From positions 2,542,001 to 2,606,000 of the forward strand of contig JAEBUN010000004.1 in the NCBI GenBank assembly GCA_023014365.1: a stretch of DNA of 64,000 nt, in the 5' to 3' direction. The translations under genes and the position numbers were made by a program. Numbering within the stretch: position 1 is the stretch's first letter; the number at the start of each line of letters is the position of its first letter. Shown piece after piece: positions 12,701-22,953 of the stretch. The stretch comes from Lepiota brunneoincarnata. Its lineage: Eukaryota; Basidiomycota; Agaricomycetes; Agaricales; Agaricaceae. Under the pieces are notes generated by a model that saw only the letters and a list, made by a program, of their open reading frames with translations, did not search any database and had not been told where the DNA came from.

Positions 12701-12787
12701 AGACACGAAGCCATGACTTAGGCCGAGCTGAGCGTCTGCAAAAGCAAAGAAAAGTGGAAGCAAACAGGCAGTTTTAAAGAAGCCCAT
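9774..12787 (-). CDS. Secreted DUF5695-type protein, putative carbohydrate-active
   Basis: The start at 12787 gives a clear signal peptide (MGFFKTACLLPLFFAFADAQ), so the product enters the secretory pathway. The N-terminal beta-rich part (GLSHGFVSFNTAAFSVQLVK, YHLGDITFRAR) leads into EIGSLGVPLEFNN and then SQTFEGFYEWQFHTLA, FTLQPGQTRTYGIEF and NRPVAVGIPGYILP. These match my memory of the DUF5695 family of large, uncharacterised secreted proteins. An aromatic-rich central region follows (INWGNWWSWNQAAS, HDWHWYINQAV, VPYGSEMAWDSTGQEG), with a fold suggestive of an alpha/alpha-toroid glycosidase-like domain, and a beta-rich C-terminus ends HVTLVPV. The length is about 850 residues. No catalytic residues can be assigned. 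Extra bases at 10809-10811 and 10850-10852 break the frame around LLEDLQREGLNRNATLVEG. Confidence 0.75.
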
Positions 12788-15720
12788 CCTTGCTGAGGCC
12801 TAACGAGACTGCGCCAGTGTCTGTGGCACTTTAAAGTGTTCGGATGGTTCATGGAAGAACTTTGCGTCAGTGAAAGCCATGACCTGCTGACCATTTGCTC
12901 CATCTCTTCGCGGAGGCCTCATGACAGGTAGACATGTGGATGTATAAATAAAGCTGGGTTCATGACAATGTTGAGTCGGACACGGCTGCCAGTGGTGTGT
13001 GTAGCCTTGGGTTGTCGTGCAAGCCTTACCTCGGCCTTTTCCGGACGAATAGTTCTGACTTTAAACCGCCTCTTCACTGCAATCATGGTCCCCTCGTCTG
13101 CGAGCCAAGTTCCCCGATAAATACAGGCCTGGAGCCGTATCCTGCTCGCAAACCCAGTGTCTTCTGTCCCGGAGCCCTTCTTGGTGGGCGGACCGTCACT
13201 ACTCATTTGAAGCGGCCCGTCGCGTAGTGCCTCGAATGTTTTGAAGACAGTGTAGATCCGGCTTTTCATCGCTGATCTTCGCACGAGAGCCCCTTCCATC
13301 ATGACCAAGGCAGTACACCAAGGCCCAATCTATTCTTGTTGTCTTCACGTTCTGCGCTGCTGGCAGCATTGCTCGGAACTCACTATAGTTCCAGGCTATC
13401 ATGAACATCATTCACGAGATTTCATCAGCCCTCTATGGGCATAGGTGGGAGGTACACCGGGCTTTTTACAAAGACCTATTCTTACAGATCCCGATCCAAG
13501 GTAAAATCTCACACGACTATCAACGTTCCACAAAGGGCCGTTGTTCTTCACAACGCTATTATATTCTTACGCCGAGCCCGACTTGGTGCTGCGCGACTAC
13601 AGCCCTCCCGTTCAATGCGAACCAAATGCTCACTCAGGCACAGCAGGTGATCGCGAAATGTTACAGGTGCTTCAGAACACTCGTGCAATGAAAATACTAA
13701 TACTACCTTCGAGAACAGCTCTAAATTTGCTGAGAAAGTGGTATGATAAAGCATGCAATAACAAAGGTCCAGGATCCGGCAGAGAAGGAGTGGTGGCAAA
13801 GGGGGATGGGGAATGTACTAAGCAACAGCGAGAAACAAGAAGTGTCGGTAGGGAACCTAGTTACTTTCCCGGCGTCTTGGTTATTGCGGTGCTGCTGGGC
13901 TGTTCAGCCTGGCCAATGGGTCGCTGAACTCCCGAGTCCGCCGGCGCTCCACGGATTCTCCAGCTGATTCCGGTGGAGATTTTGAAGGGGAAGAAGAAAT
14001 TACACCGCTGTACGAGGTATATAGACGAAGTAACGAACTCAGCTGCGGAGGGACTGAGTCGACCAACACGTGTAAGCTGTTGACTCTGAAGCGAGCGCGA
14101 TACTATACTTACTGGATGATTGGCTGTTGGTGAGGCACGAAAGGGTTTACGAGTGCGCTGGCCCAATTGTTAAAGACGGAAGATCATGGACAGAAGCAGT
14201 GGAATGTGTTTCGAGAGAAATGCGAGTGGCAGAAAGAGGGTCATGTCATTAATAATTAGGGGCCTACCTCGGGCAAGGTTAAGTGGAACTCACCCGACGC
14301 AAGCAAGAGCATCGGCAATAGTCTTTTTGGATCTACTTGACTCCATGTCACGAGGATTGCTGCACGAGTTATTAAGGGTGTTGTGGCTATCACAAGGAAG
14401 TTGACAGCAGTAAGGGACGAGCCCAGGGCGGTGCTAGAAGGCTTTGCCTGTTGGCAACAGGGATGTCACATAGCGACCGGCAAGTGCATTTCTCGGGCAC
14501 GGGAAAGTGATGTCCAGCAGCAGCGGTTGCGTGAGGGTATTTTTTCACGGGGAAGCGCAGGCAAGCCAGCTCCACAGTATAGCCGATTGCATCCAGTAAC
14601 GGCAGGGCGTCCCGAAAATCGGTTGACAAATGTAGATTGACGACGCGTAACTTGAAACCCAAAGATCGTTAGCATCAATCCACCTCTAGCATAGGTGACA
14701 TTCAGGATCCCCCTGAACTGTAAGCTGGACAGCTCTAGGAAACTACGCCCAGACGGGAGGTAACCTTGTGCCTCTTTCCTGACTCCGGCAACTAGAGGTG
14801 CTAAGTGGTCCTGGTCTTTCAGTTTCTCCGCGTGCGGGTAGGCACGATTTGTTCGTGTATCGACTGAGTACGCAGCAGGGGATGAAGCATGTGTTCTCGG
14901 TGGGCCTGGAGAGGGCTAAACTGAATAGTGGTGATACGGGCAGGATGGAAGACGCGAGTGTAGTATCCCTTTCTCGATCTCAGGTAGCCCGGAGCTCCTA
15001 TCTCACCGTGTTCAAGATCGAGGAGTTTCAGGGTGTGTGCCACTGTGGTCGGAGATTTTGCCTTTGGGCACTCCAAATCATCCAGAGGAACCACACACCA
15101 GACTCCTCACCGCACTTGGTTCATGGACCACCGTGCTTTTATAAACCAATGTCGATCTGAGTTTTTGCACCCAAAACCTTAAATGAACACCCTAGATGGA
15201 AAGGCATTGACCGTCTGGGTGCGCCTTGATAATTACGGTGCATGGCATTTCTCAAGCAATACATAGCGAGATGCAAAAAGGACTCACATTTGCGATCCTG
15301 TAGATATGAGGACAAGTAAGGGCGATAGGGAGAGGGAGATATGCAAATATTGTCAGATCCGTCCGTCAGGGGCATATTCTCCCTGTAGTGAGTTAGCAAA
15401 AGTTTGAGAGTTAAGATCAGAGCGCGAAGTAAAGAGGAGCTTGAGTGTGGCCCTTGAAGCGGGAAAAAGGTCGAAATTCGGGGAATGGTCTCACACCGCA
15501 CTGCGTCCTTGATTGCTGGTTTTCGGGCAGGGTAATTAATGTTCACATACGGGGGTCGAAATGGTTGAGCGAGTAGTGAGTTTCTCTTAAAAGGGCTTGA
15601 GGCAGTAATGTTCAGGATTTTTCTCACGACCGACAAAAATGCCAGTCCCTGACCTCCACTTACTATTACTCCATGCTCACCAACCCACTAATACTTCTTT
15701 AATACCACTCTTATCCAAAA
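12788..15720. other. Gene-poor gap of about 2.9 kb
   Basis: No recognised protein family, tRNA or mobile-element coding region is seen on either strand. The longest open stretch is on the minus strand (15139-15636, 165 codons), but it has no family resemblance and no obvious splice context, so I do not call it a gene. A TATAAATAAA string lies at about 12943-12952 with no gene placed to use it. The gap separates two divergent genes and may simply hold both promoters, or a decayed element too degraded to recognise. Confidence 0.35.
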
Positions 15721-17348
15721 ATGAATGCTGCACGCCTCCTTCCTCAACTCCGAACCACCTTCACCCGGAACTATGCTACGTCGCACTCCAATAGGCGTAG
15801 AGCCTTGACAATGGCCCACTCAGCGTCAAGGCCAACGTTGTACGCGACCCACCGTGCGCTCACGCGGGTGGCAACAAGGTCGTACAGCTCAGAGGGGTCT
15901 GAGCGGACGGCAGGCCCCTGGTCGCCTCTGTTTACTGCCCTGCTAGCTTTCGGTGTCGCCGCGACCGGATATGGACTGTGTGTACCACTTATATATCCTG
16001 GGCTTCGCTTTGCCGGGAATTAATGCGTTTTGTATTTGTGTTCTTAGATACGACCTATACGCCACTTTGACAATGTGGCCGCAAGAAGTGCGGGGTGACC
16101 TTCGTGAGGCTCTCAAGGCCAAGTATAAGGACGACTTGAGCACAAGTGCCGCCTATTTCCAACGGTATGTGCACGTCTTTGTTCTGCTCCACCACTTCAG
16201 GAGACGAATTGTCTTTTGGAGATGACATATACCTCGCTCTCGCCTTTTGGGACGCATACATTATTAACCAGCCCACAACAGAGCATGGGAAACCGCCAAA
16301 ACCGCCTCCATAGAACTCTTTAAATCTCAGCCCTATCTAAAAACCTCAGGCATTGCTGTCTGCCTAGGCGAAGTTCTTGAAGGCGCAGACAAAAAGTCCG
16401 AGGCTTATGATGTCTATGTCGACGCACTCAAGCATCTCCAGGACGCTGGGGTTAAAGACATGACTGGCCCTGAGAAGATGCGTGCAGTAGCACTCGCATA
16501 TAAACTTGGCGAGCTATGCGAGGTGTTAGAGAAGCCCAAAGAGGAACAAGAACAGTGGCTGACCTTTGCCGTCGAGACTGTGTTGAAGCACATCTTGGAG
16601 GTCCCAGGGCCGGCGGAAGCAGAAGGCACATCGCATGAGGGTGAACATCAAGTTATTATAGCAGAGCTAGGCTTGCCAGATTGGGTATCGACGGTGGATA
16701 TTGCGGCGCCATTCGAGGCCTTGGGGACATTTTATTCGCGAGCTGGGAAACTCGAGTAAGTGATGCTTTATTTTCTTTTTTGTCTGGCTATTGAGGAGAC
16801 GTACAGCTTTGCCATGTCGTTGATGCTCCAAGCTGTATCGATACTTGTACCACCCCCACCACAGGAGAGCACACCGGAGGACCGATGCCGAGGTCAGTTG
16901 AGGAAACGATGGCATGCGTGTGAACACTAACACGGAGGTTCAGGTGCCCAGCTCATGACCAGCATCTCTGAAATGATTATCCGGGACAAACTTTCGCGCG
17001 AAGCTGTGCAACAAGCAGAACAGTGGGCTATGAAGGGTTTGGAAGTCGTGGTGGCGACTCGTAAGGCTTCACCACATCCGATAGGCATCTGTGAGGTAGC
17101 ATACGCAGTACAGCTATTTAATATGGCGTCTCTGAGAGCAGTAAGTTCGATTAATTCGCACCTATCTTCGCATGCAGCTCAAACGATGTATTCAGATTGG
17201 TGGAGATATCGACAAGGCCAAGGATCTCTTTGCACGCAGTGCGAACCACGCAAAGACTATCGGTTATCAGGCCCTCGTGGACGGCTCGAACCAAGCGCTG
17301 GAGGAACTGAATTCGCGTACCTGCAGCCCCGAAAACAACATAAATTAG
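15721..17348 (+). CDS. Mitochondrial inner-membrane TPR-repeat protein, Mgr3-like
   Basis: The N-terminus is rich in Arg, Ser and Ala without acidic residues for about 45 residues (MNAARLLPQLRTTFTRNYAT), a typical mitochondrial presequence. It is followed by one hydrophobic segment (WSPLFTALLAFGVAATGYGL). The rest is helical repeat sequence with TPR-like units: YFQRAWETAKTASIELFK, VCLGEVLEGADKKSEAYDVY, MRAVALAYKLGELCEVL, FEALGTFYSRAGKLEYA and IDKAKDLFARSANHAKTIG. In yeast, Mgr3 is an adaptor of the i-AAA protease of this architecture; the assignment here is by layout and is tentative. About five short introns are visible. The stop is TAG 17346-17348. No break was noticed in the main exons. 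Another mitochondrial TPR protein of different function remains possible. Confidence 0.7.
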
Positions 17349-17668
17349 ACGTCAGAAATATAGGGTCTGGATGTGATGGACCAGATGGATGATATAGAGA
17401 GGAAGCACACGACGCGAAAGTCTTCCCAGGACGGCGGGATAGCCTCAGGAACGCAAGTCTTAATCCCCTTAATTATGTGGCTATGACTCGCTCGACGAAC
17501 TTCACTTTGATATAGAACACGCATCTCAGTATATAATGGGTTGGTTGGTTGTAAATGACGCGTGTGTCACGCGTTACGTCGCGCTCTTGATCTTTCCATT
17601 ATCACTACGAACTGCAGGCTCTTATCGCGTTCCAAGCTGCAGCATAGGAGAATTCCGCGATACACATC
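17349..17668. other. Intergenic region between the TPR protein and ASK1
   Basis: About 320 bases with no coding signal. It contains the 3' end of the TPR gene and the promoter of ASK1. Nothing specific is seen. Confidence 0.35.
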
Positions 17669-19660
17669 ATGTCCCAATTCGCGAGAGCCCATAACACCTA
17701 ACCCGCCTCGCTGGAAAGCGAACCCTGAATCCAGCATCCATTCACGTTCCCGGACTGGATACGTACCGCTCCTGTTCATGATCAGATTGAGCAGATTGAA
17801 CAACTCATAACAATCAAACTGCAAGTCAGTAGCTCATACTGTCCACCAGAATGTGTGACTTGACGCATGAAGTCTCTAGAATATTGATGAGAATTTTTCA
17901 AGAATACACCATGCCCTCGCCAACAAGCTCCTGCCAGCTGTGAAGCGCTATGCCGTCGGAACGGAACCAGTACGAGAAGCAGCAAAGGCATGTGATTTCA
18001 TTTCTTTATTTCGGGTTTTCTTTTGTGCTTATGCCTGCACATCAAGTTCTGGACGTCGTTCTATGAACAAGCTGCACAAATCCGGATACCTACTTCGGAC
18101 GACCATTCAACAGTCAACGAGTTTCCGTCTGAGCAAGATTATTCTGGAACTGCCTCAGAAAATACAGTGCAAGATGCAACGGAAACAGGAAATGGAGCGA
18201 GAGACATCACAAGAACCAACCGTCGATATTCCAGAGGAAGCTAGTGTTCGCCCCTACCGAGTCTTCATTTCATCCGAACCAAGATGCCTTCTCTTCTACT
18301 CCGGCAACTGCTCGAACTCCGCATACATATGATAACACCGCACAAGGAGTAAAGACTCTGTCATGGTCTACTTCATTGGAATCGCCATTCATCCGATTGA
18401 GCAACGAAGTCAAGAAATTCTCCCTCACGGACGAAGAACCCTCTTTCGCACCGTCCATGACTCATGAGTCCACACTTCATCGTGAAGAACCAACCCCTGC
18501 AGGCAAAGCCAAAACCCGGTCAACATTCAACACGCAAAGGAAAGAACACACCCTTCCGTGAAAATCTGCTGCGCCACCAGTTATATTCAGCCAGTGATAT
18601 GTCGTCCATAGCCGCCACGTCCAAGAATATATCACCCCTAAAACCTCGAGGAAAGCCCAAAACACCTATACCAACACATCCTTAATCCTTTCGCTGCGGA
18701 CTCTAGGCAAATGGAGTGGTGTAGTTGACCTTCGTGATCCATCCCTGCCTACCCCCTCACGTTCCCGCCGTCCCCACCCTTCGTCTTCTCGTAAAGCAGC
18801 CACAACCCCCAAACCAGGGTCAGACGATGATGATTTTGATGCATTACCACCTGGCATGTCGCCTCCAGTCATGATGTCGCCTGTGCGCCTCCCCAAGGCA
18901 GCGGATCGTAGTATACTCGCTCCGACACCCTCGAAGAACGCGTCCGCACGGATCACACAAGGCCATTTTACGAAGCGTGCAAAAGGATCGTCGATTTGGG
19001 GGTACCCACGGTACCAGTGAATCCAGTCTTAGCACAATACCTACTCCACCTTCCTTTTCCCAGTATCAGGGTCACGCTCCGCCTGATATCACAGATAGCA
19101 TGACCGATCCTAGCTTTGATAGCATGATACGTCGGATTGGACTTGAGGTACCCACAACTTCCATTCCCGGGCCTTCCTCTCTGGGCGGGATTGTCGATGA
19201 CAGTGCGACTCCTGTCTATGACGATCTGGACTCTGATGACTCTCTAGACGACTTCAACGCCACTGTTCATCCCTCCGCAGCATTCCTAATGGCCACACAA
19301 GGCATGAATGCATCGGACGAGGACTCTTTCGGATCATCGAATCAGTCAAGTGATTCTCTGAATGACGAAGAAGCCCATCTTGGAGGAGCCGCTCCTGTCC
19401 ATCCCTTTGCTGGTGGGATCGAAGATACGGGGTCTGATGACGACGAAGACTCGTTTGACGATTACCAGCAAGGCGATGCTGTTCAGACGGAAACATTATT
19501 TGGAGTCCCACCCAGACAGCGGCTTCAAGTAGAACAACAGCAACCAGAACCATTGCGGATGCTTGGTCAGGAGATGCTCGACGATATTACTGCAACCGGT
19601 GCATATACTGGAGGAGTCGAGGAGAGCCCTACTCCTGCTGCCTGGGGTGGAAATCGTTGA
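17669..19660 (+). CDS. ASK1: DASH/Dam1 complex subunit Ask1
   Basis: This is a subunit of the ring complex that couples fungal kinetochores to spindle microtubules. The conserved N-terminal domain reads DQIEQIEQLITIKLQ, then after an intron NIDENFSRIHHALANKLLPAVKRYAVGTEP, then REAAKFWTSFYEQAAQIRIPTS. The AAK/FWTSF junction is formed by an intron with a GC donor (17988-18046). The C-terminal part is long, low in complexity and acidic, with many Ser/Thr-Pro sites, as in other Ask1 proteins that are Cdk targets. It ends at 19660 after PTPAAWGGNR. The start ATG at 17669 (MSQFAR) is followed by ITPNPPRW, which is typical of the basidiomycete version. The reading frame is broken several times, near 17685, 17730, 17760, 18200, 18244, 18500, 18690 and 18980. 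Where I could resolve the step it is a one-base insertion. Confidence 0.85.
17988..18046 (+). other. GC-AG intron in ASK1
   Basis: The intron begins GCATGT and ends CAAG. Splicing it out joins the codons for AAK to FWTSFYEQ, which is the expected Ask1 sequence. No GT donor in the neighbourhood gives that junction. GC-AG introns are a known minor class and the exon side (AAAG) fits their stronger consensus. Confidence 0.6.
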
Positions 19661-19748
19661 AAGGGTTTGGAATGACTTGTGCTTAGCAACTATGTACGTT
19701 TAATGCTGTACTCTACTATAACAGTACAAATTCCAGTTCAGTCCCCAC

Positions 19749-22295
19749 TCAATTCGTCCTGGCCATTGGCATGGGTGGTGGCATGGGTGGTAACAAGACT
19801 TGACGCAGAATGCGGCGGGAAGATGGATGGCGCGGATGGCGCGGATGGCATGTAGACTGAATTTCTCGGGGCTATTGAGATTAGCCATCTCATCGTAGAG
19901 CGGGTCAATGGCTCCAAGGACGCATTTCAAGAGTGTCTCGCGCGTAAATTCGGGAACGTTGGGATCGTAAGGGGTAGTATCAACCATGTCCTGAAAGTTT
20001 GGTTCCGTTAGCGGATCAAAGAGAGCAGAGTCGGACGAAAGCACGACTTACACGACATCCGTGCTGAGGGCCAATGTCGTCGTCTAATTCCCTCAGATAC
20101 TCTGCGGCATCTTCATCGTTTCCAATCTGGACGAAAGAAATCCCGAGGCGCTGGAGGGGAACGTTATTGCGATCGAGACGACGAGCGGCTTCGATAATGA
20201 CTTGGTTCGGGTCATCGGCTGATGGGGGTGCTCAGTACGTTTTACCTCCTCCTCGGATACGAAACGCTACCTACTTGGTACACCATCGGTGATGACGACA
20301 ATAATAACCGGGCGGGTGTTCCGGACTGGGTCTTCGACCATGGGAAGGTACTTGCCGAATAGTTCCTGTAGCTTCTGGCCTGTAGGCGTTGATCCTAAAT
20401 AGAGAAAAGGCTTAGCATGGACTAACTGGCTTTCCGAGTTAATAGGTGCGTTTACCCTCTGGATTGACTGAGTCAAACACCCTCTGGACGCGGTGTCGAT
20501 CCTGAGGACAATTTGGTTAGTTTCACTATCACTGGGCTAGTCCGGGAATGTAAACTAACCTTGACGTTTTGCTCAAAAGTCGGGTTGTTCAAGAAGCAGA
20601 GGTCAATACCGTTGGAGTTGAAATCGTGCTCGATCATAGAAACGAGCCCTGTCAGCGCCTGTTGGAAAAGAATTGAATGGAATGTCTCTTGGTACGCGAC
20701 ATGAAGACGCCTACGGATCTAGTCTGTGACCAAAGGGTTCCAGCCATCTGCAAAGGTAGGATAACGTTTAGATGGATTGAGGGAGACCGCTGATACTGGA
20801 ATGCATACCGACATCGAATCGTCAATGACCATGACAATTTGAACAGCCCTTTTTATGAGAGAGGGGGAGGGAATGATCAGTTTCGCATGGACCAAATGTA
20901 GCCAGGAGCTCCTCTTACCGTAGTTTCTGCACAAGAGCAGCGTCGACAGGTGTATCATCGAACCGAGCGATACGAGGAATACTGGGGATGGCGTAGCTGT
21001 CGGAAATGTTATATCTGATTGTCTGTTTCAACGGGACCAAAACTTCGTAGGTGTCGACCTGCAGCCAAACACGGTGAGTATTTTCCTATTGCAAACATTC
21101 GTAAGTACCTGTATTTCTCTCCCATTGTATGCAAAAGAGGCGCCCCTGTCCAGGTGCTGGCCAGCCTGGCCGATATCTTTCGCATATGTGTGAGAGTCTG
21201 CTGTTCGATATAATGCCAACAAATTACTCACGGACACCACCCTGTAATCGGGTCCACAGTAAGTATTGAACATAAAAGCAAAAAAGGCTTTACTTGCTCA
21301 CCTCCCAGAACGTTCTTGCGATATACAAAGGCCGTCTCCTATCCTCACCAGCAATGATGGCATTGGGTGGGATATTCTTGCCGTGGACGAGAACCTGGGG
21401 TATTACAAGAATTGTATCAAGGACCATACTAAACGTGTGTAAGACCCCAAAGCCATACCCATGCCAAAGGGACGTCACTTCCGGATTGTGCGACTTTTTG
21501 TGTGTTCAATCTCGCAAGCTCCTCCCATTGTTGGGTCGTACGCGGTTTCTTATCGGCTCCATGTACCGCTTCGATGAGTTGGATATTGGCCATTGTGTTT
21601 GTTGCAGGCATTCTATCGCAAAATCTCTTGTTTTATAACCAGCCATTTCAATCCACGAGGAAAACCTTCTTTGGACGACTCTAAAATGTCACTTGCATGC
21701 CGGGCGGCTTGAGTCTGTTATCATAAAGAACGTGAAAGCCGCGTTTAATCGATACAGGAGTGATCAAGCCAGGTGATGGGTTCGTAGTTCTTGCCGATAC
21801 CCCGGAACTAAAACCCAGTGACCAGATCTAGTGCTGTGCTCGAGCAAGAACACCCCTTTACCACACGCACGCCAAGTCGTCAGTGCTCGCCGCCAGCCGT
21901 TGGTGAGGTCACAAACATCCATTCGTGCTTTGGTACATCACTCACTTATCTTGGATAATCTGAACATCACTATCATGCTGATCAGCAAGCACACACGTTG
22001 CTCGAGTTCTGACGCTTGAGCTTGATAGACAGCAGCAATGGTTCCGGCACATCATATGCGATGTCGATTGGTGGCTCCGTAGAGAGAGCCTTCCAGAAGG
22101 TGATATCTAGAATAGCAGGCCCATTTCTCCCTTCATCAGCGTCGGGTTCACATGGTGACCTCGTGTTTGTAGTACAGAAATGGCCTTGGTGCATTCGTCA
22201 CGGCTGTCGGTCTACAGCAATAGGGGTTGAGAGTTGGAGATTGAGTAAGGCAGCGACGTCAGCATCCCCGAGCCCCTGGCTGATGACGTCATCAT
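19749..22295 (-). CDS. DM9/DUF3421 and von Willebrand factor A domain protein
   Basis: Read from the minus strand. The N-terminal part (start near 22295, uncertain) contains a region ending in IDIAYDVPEP followed by a short predicted coiled coil (QAQASELEQRV). Next come FPRGLKWLVIKQEI and ADKKPRTTQQWEELARLN. Then comes one DM9 (DUF3421) unit: HGKNIPPNAIIAGEDRRRPL, YIARTFWEGGVRVGKAGQHL, then GASFAYNGREIQVDTYEVLV. After it the vWA domain shows a complete MIDAS: DDSMS in the first strand, Thr in GSTPTGQKLQELFGKYLP, and Asp in VITDGVP. The C-terminus has RLDRNNVPLQRLGISFVQIG and ends with a Pro/Met-rich repeat tail, LLPPMPPPMPMARTN, with the stop at 19749 if one frame step near 19810 is corrected. 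The function is unknown; vWA with intact MIDAS suggests metal-dependent protein binding. Confidence 0.7.
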
Positions 22296-22953
22296 ATTTA
22301 TGGTGACAACAGCAAGTCTATCTTAACAGCCCAAGGCTCCCTTTTGAGGCTATCAATTCCGGTTGAGGACGCCTACACGTTCTGGCAGGCAACTCGATTC
22401 AGATCAGTACTATATCCGCCCTGGTTCAGTCTGAAGTTATCAAATCTGCAATTACACGTTCTCTTTACTTAGTACACTGCACATATCTAACTACAACACA
22501 CGCTGGACTCTAAAAACACCCCTTCCATTCCCACCAACACCGAATGGCCAGCCAATCACTAACATGCCACATATATAACATACAAAACAGGGCGAATAGA
22601 AGGTGTAGACGATTAAAAGAAGTCCTTGGCAGAGCGGCCATTTAGGCCAAGTCGGCGATTATCAGCATAACGATTAGCGATAAGTGAGAGAGCAGGGTAA
22701 ACCAAATGACGGTATGCATGTGATGGATATCAAGGATGGGACTGCGGAACGGGCTCGGATGAGGGAGACTGGATGGCTTGCAGGGGGTGCGGGCTTGGGA
22801 TATATATGTGAACGAGAGGGAATAACAGCGCGAGCGGGGGATGCAGAAACACTACAAATATCCGGCAGAGCAAAAAACCCAGGAAAGAGAAGTAAGGAGA
22901 AGCATTGCGAAGAACATCACAGACCCAAAGGCACAGAATGCAAGTAACTGTTC
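22296..22953. other. Intergenic region, about 660 bases
   Basis: No coding signal is recognised. It lies between the start of the DM9/vWA gene and the end of the Ser/Arg-rich gene, both on the minus strand, and probably holds the promoter of the former and the terminator of the latter. Confidence 0.35.

Noticed and set aside
15139..15636. 165-codon open frame on the minus strand upstream of the TPR gene
   Set aside because: No family resemblance, no signal peptide or domain, no plausible exon partner, and it sits in the likely promoter of the plus-strand gene.
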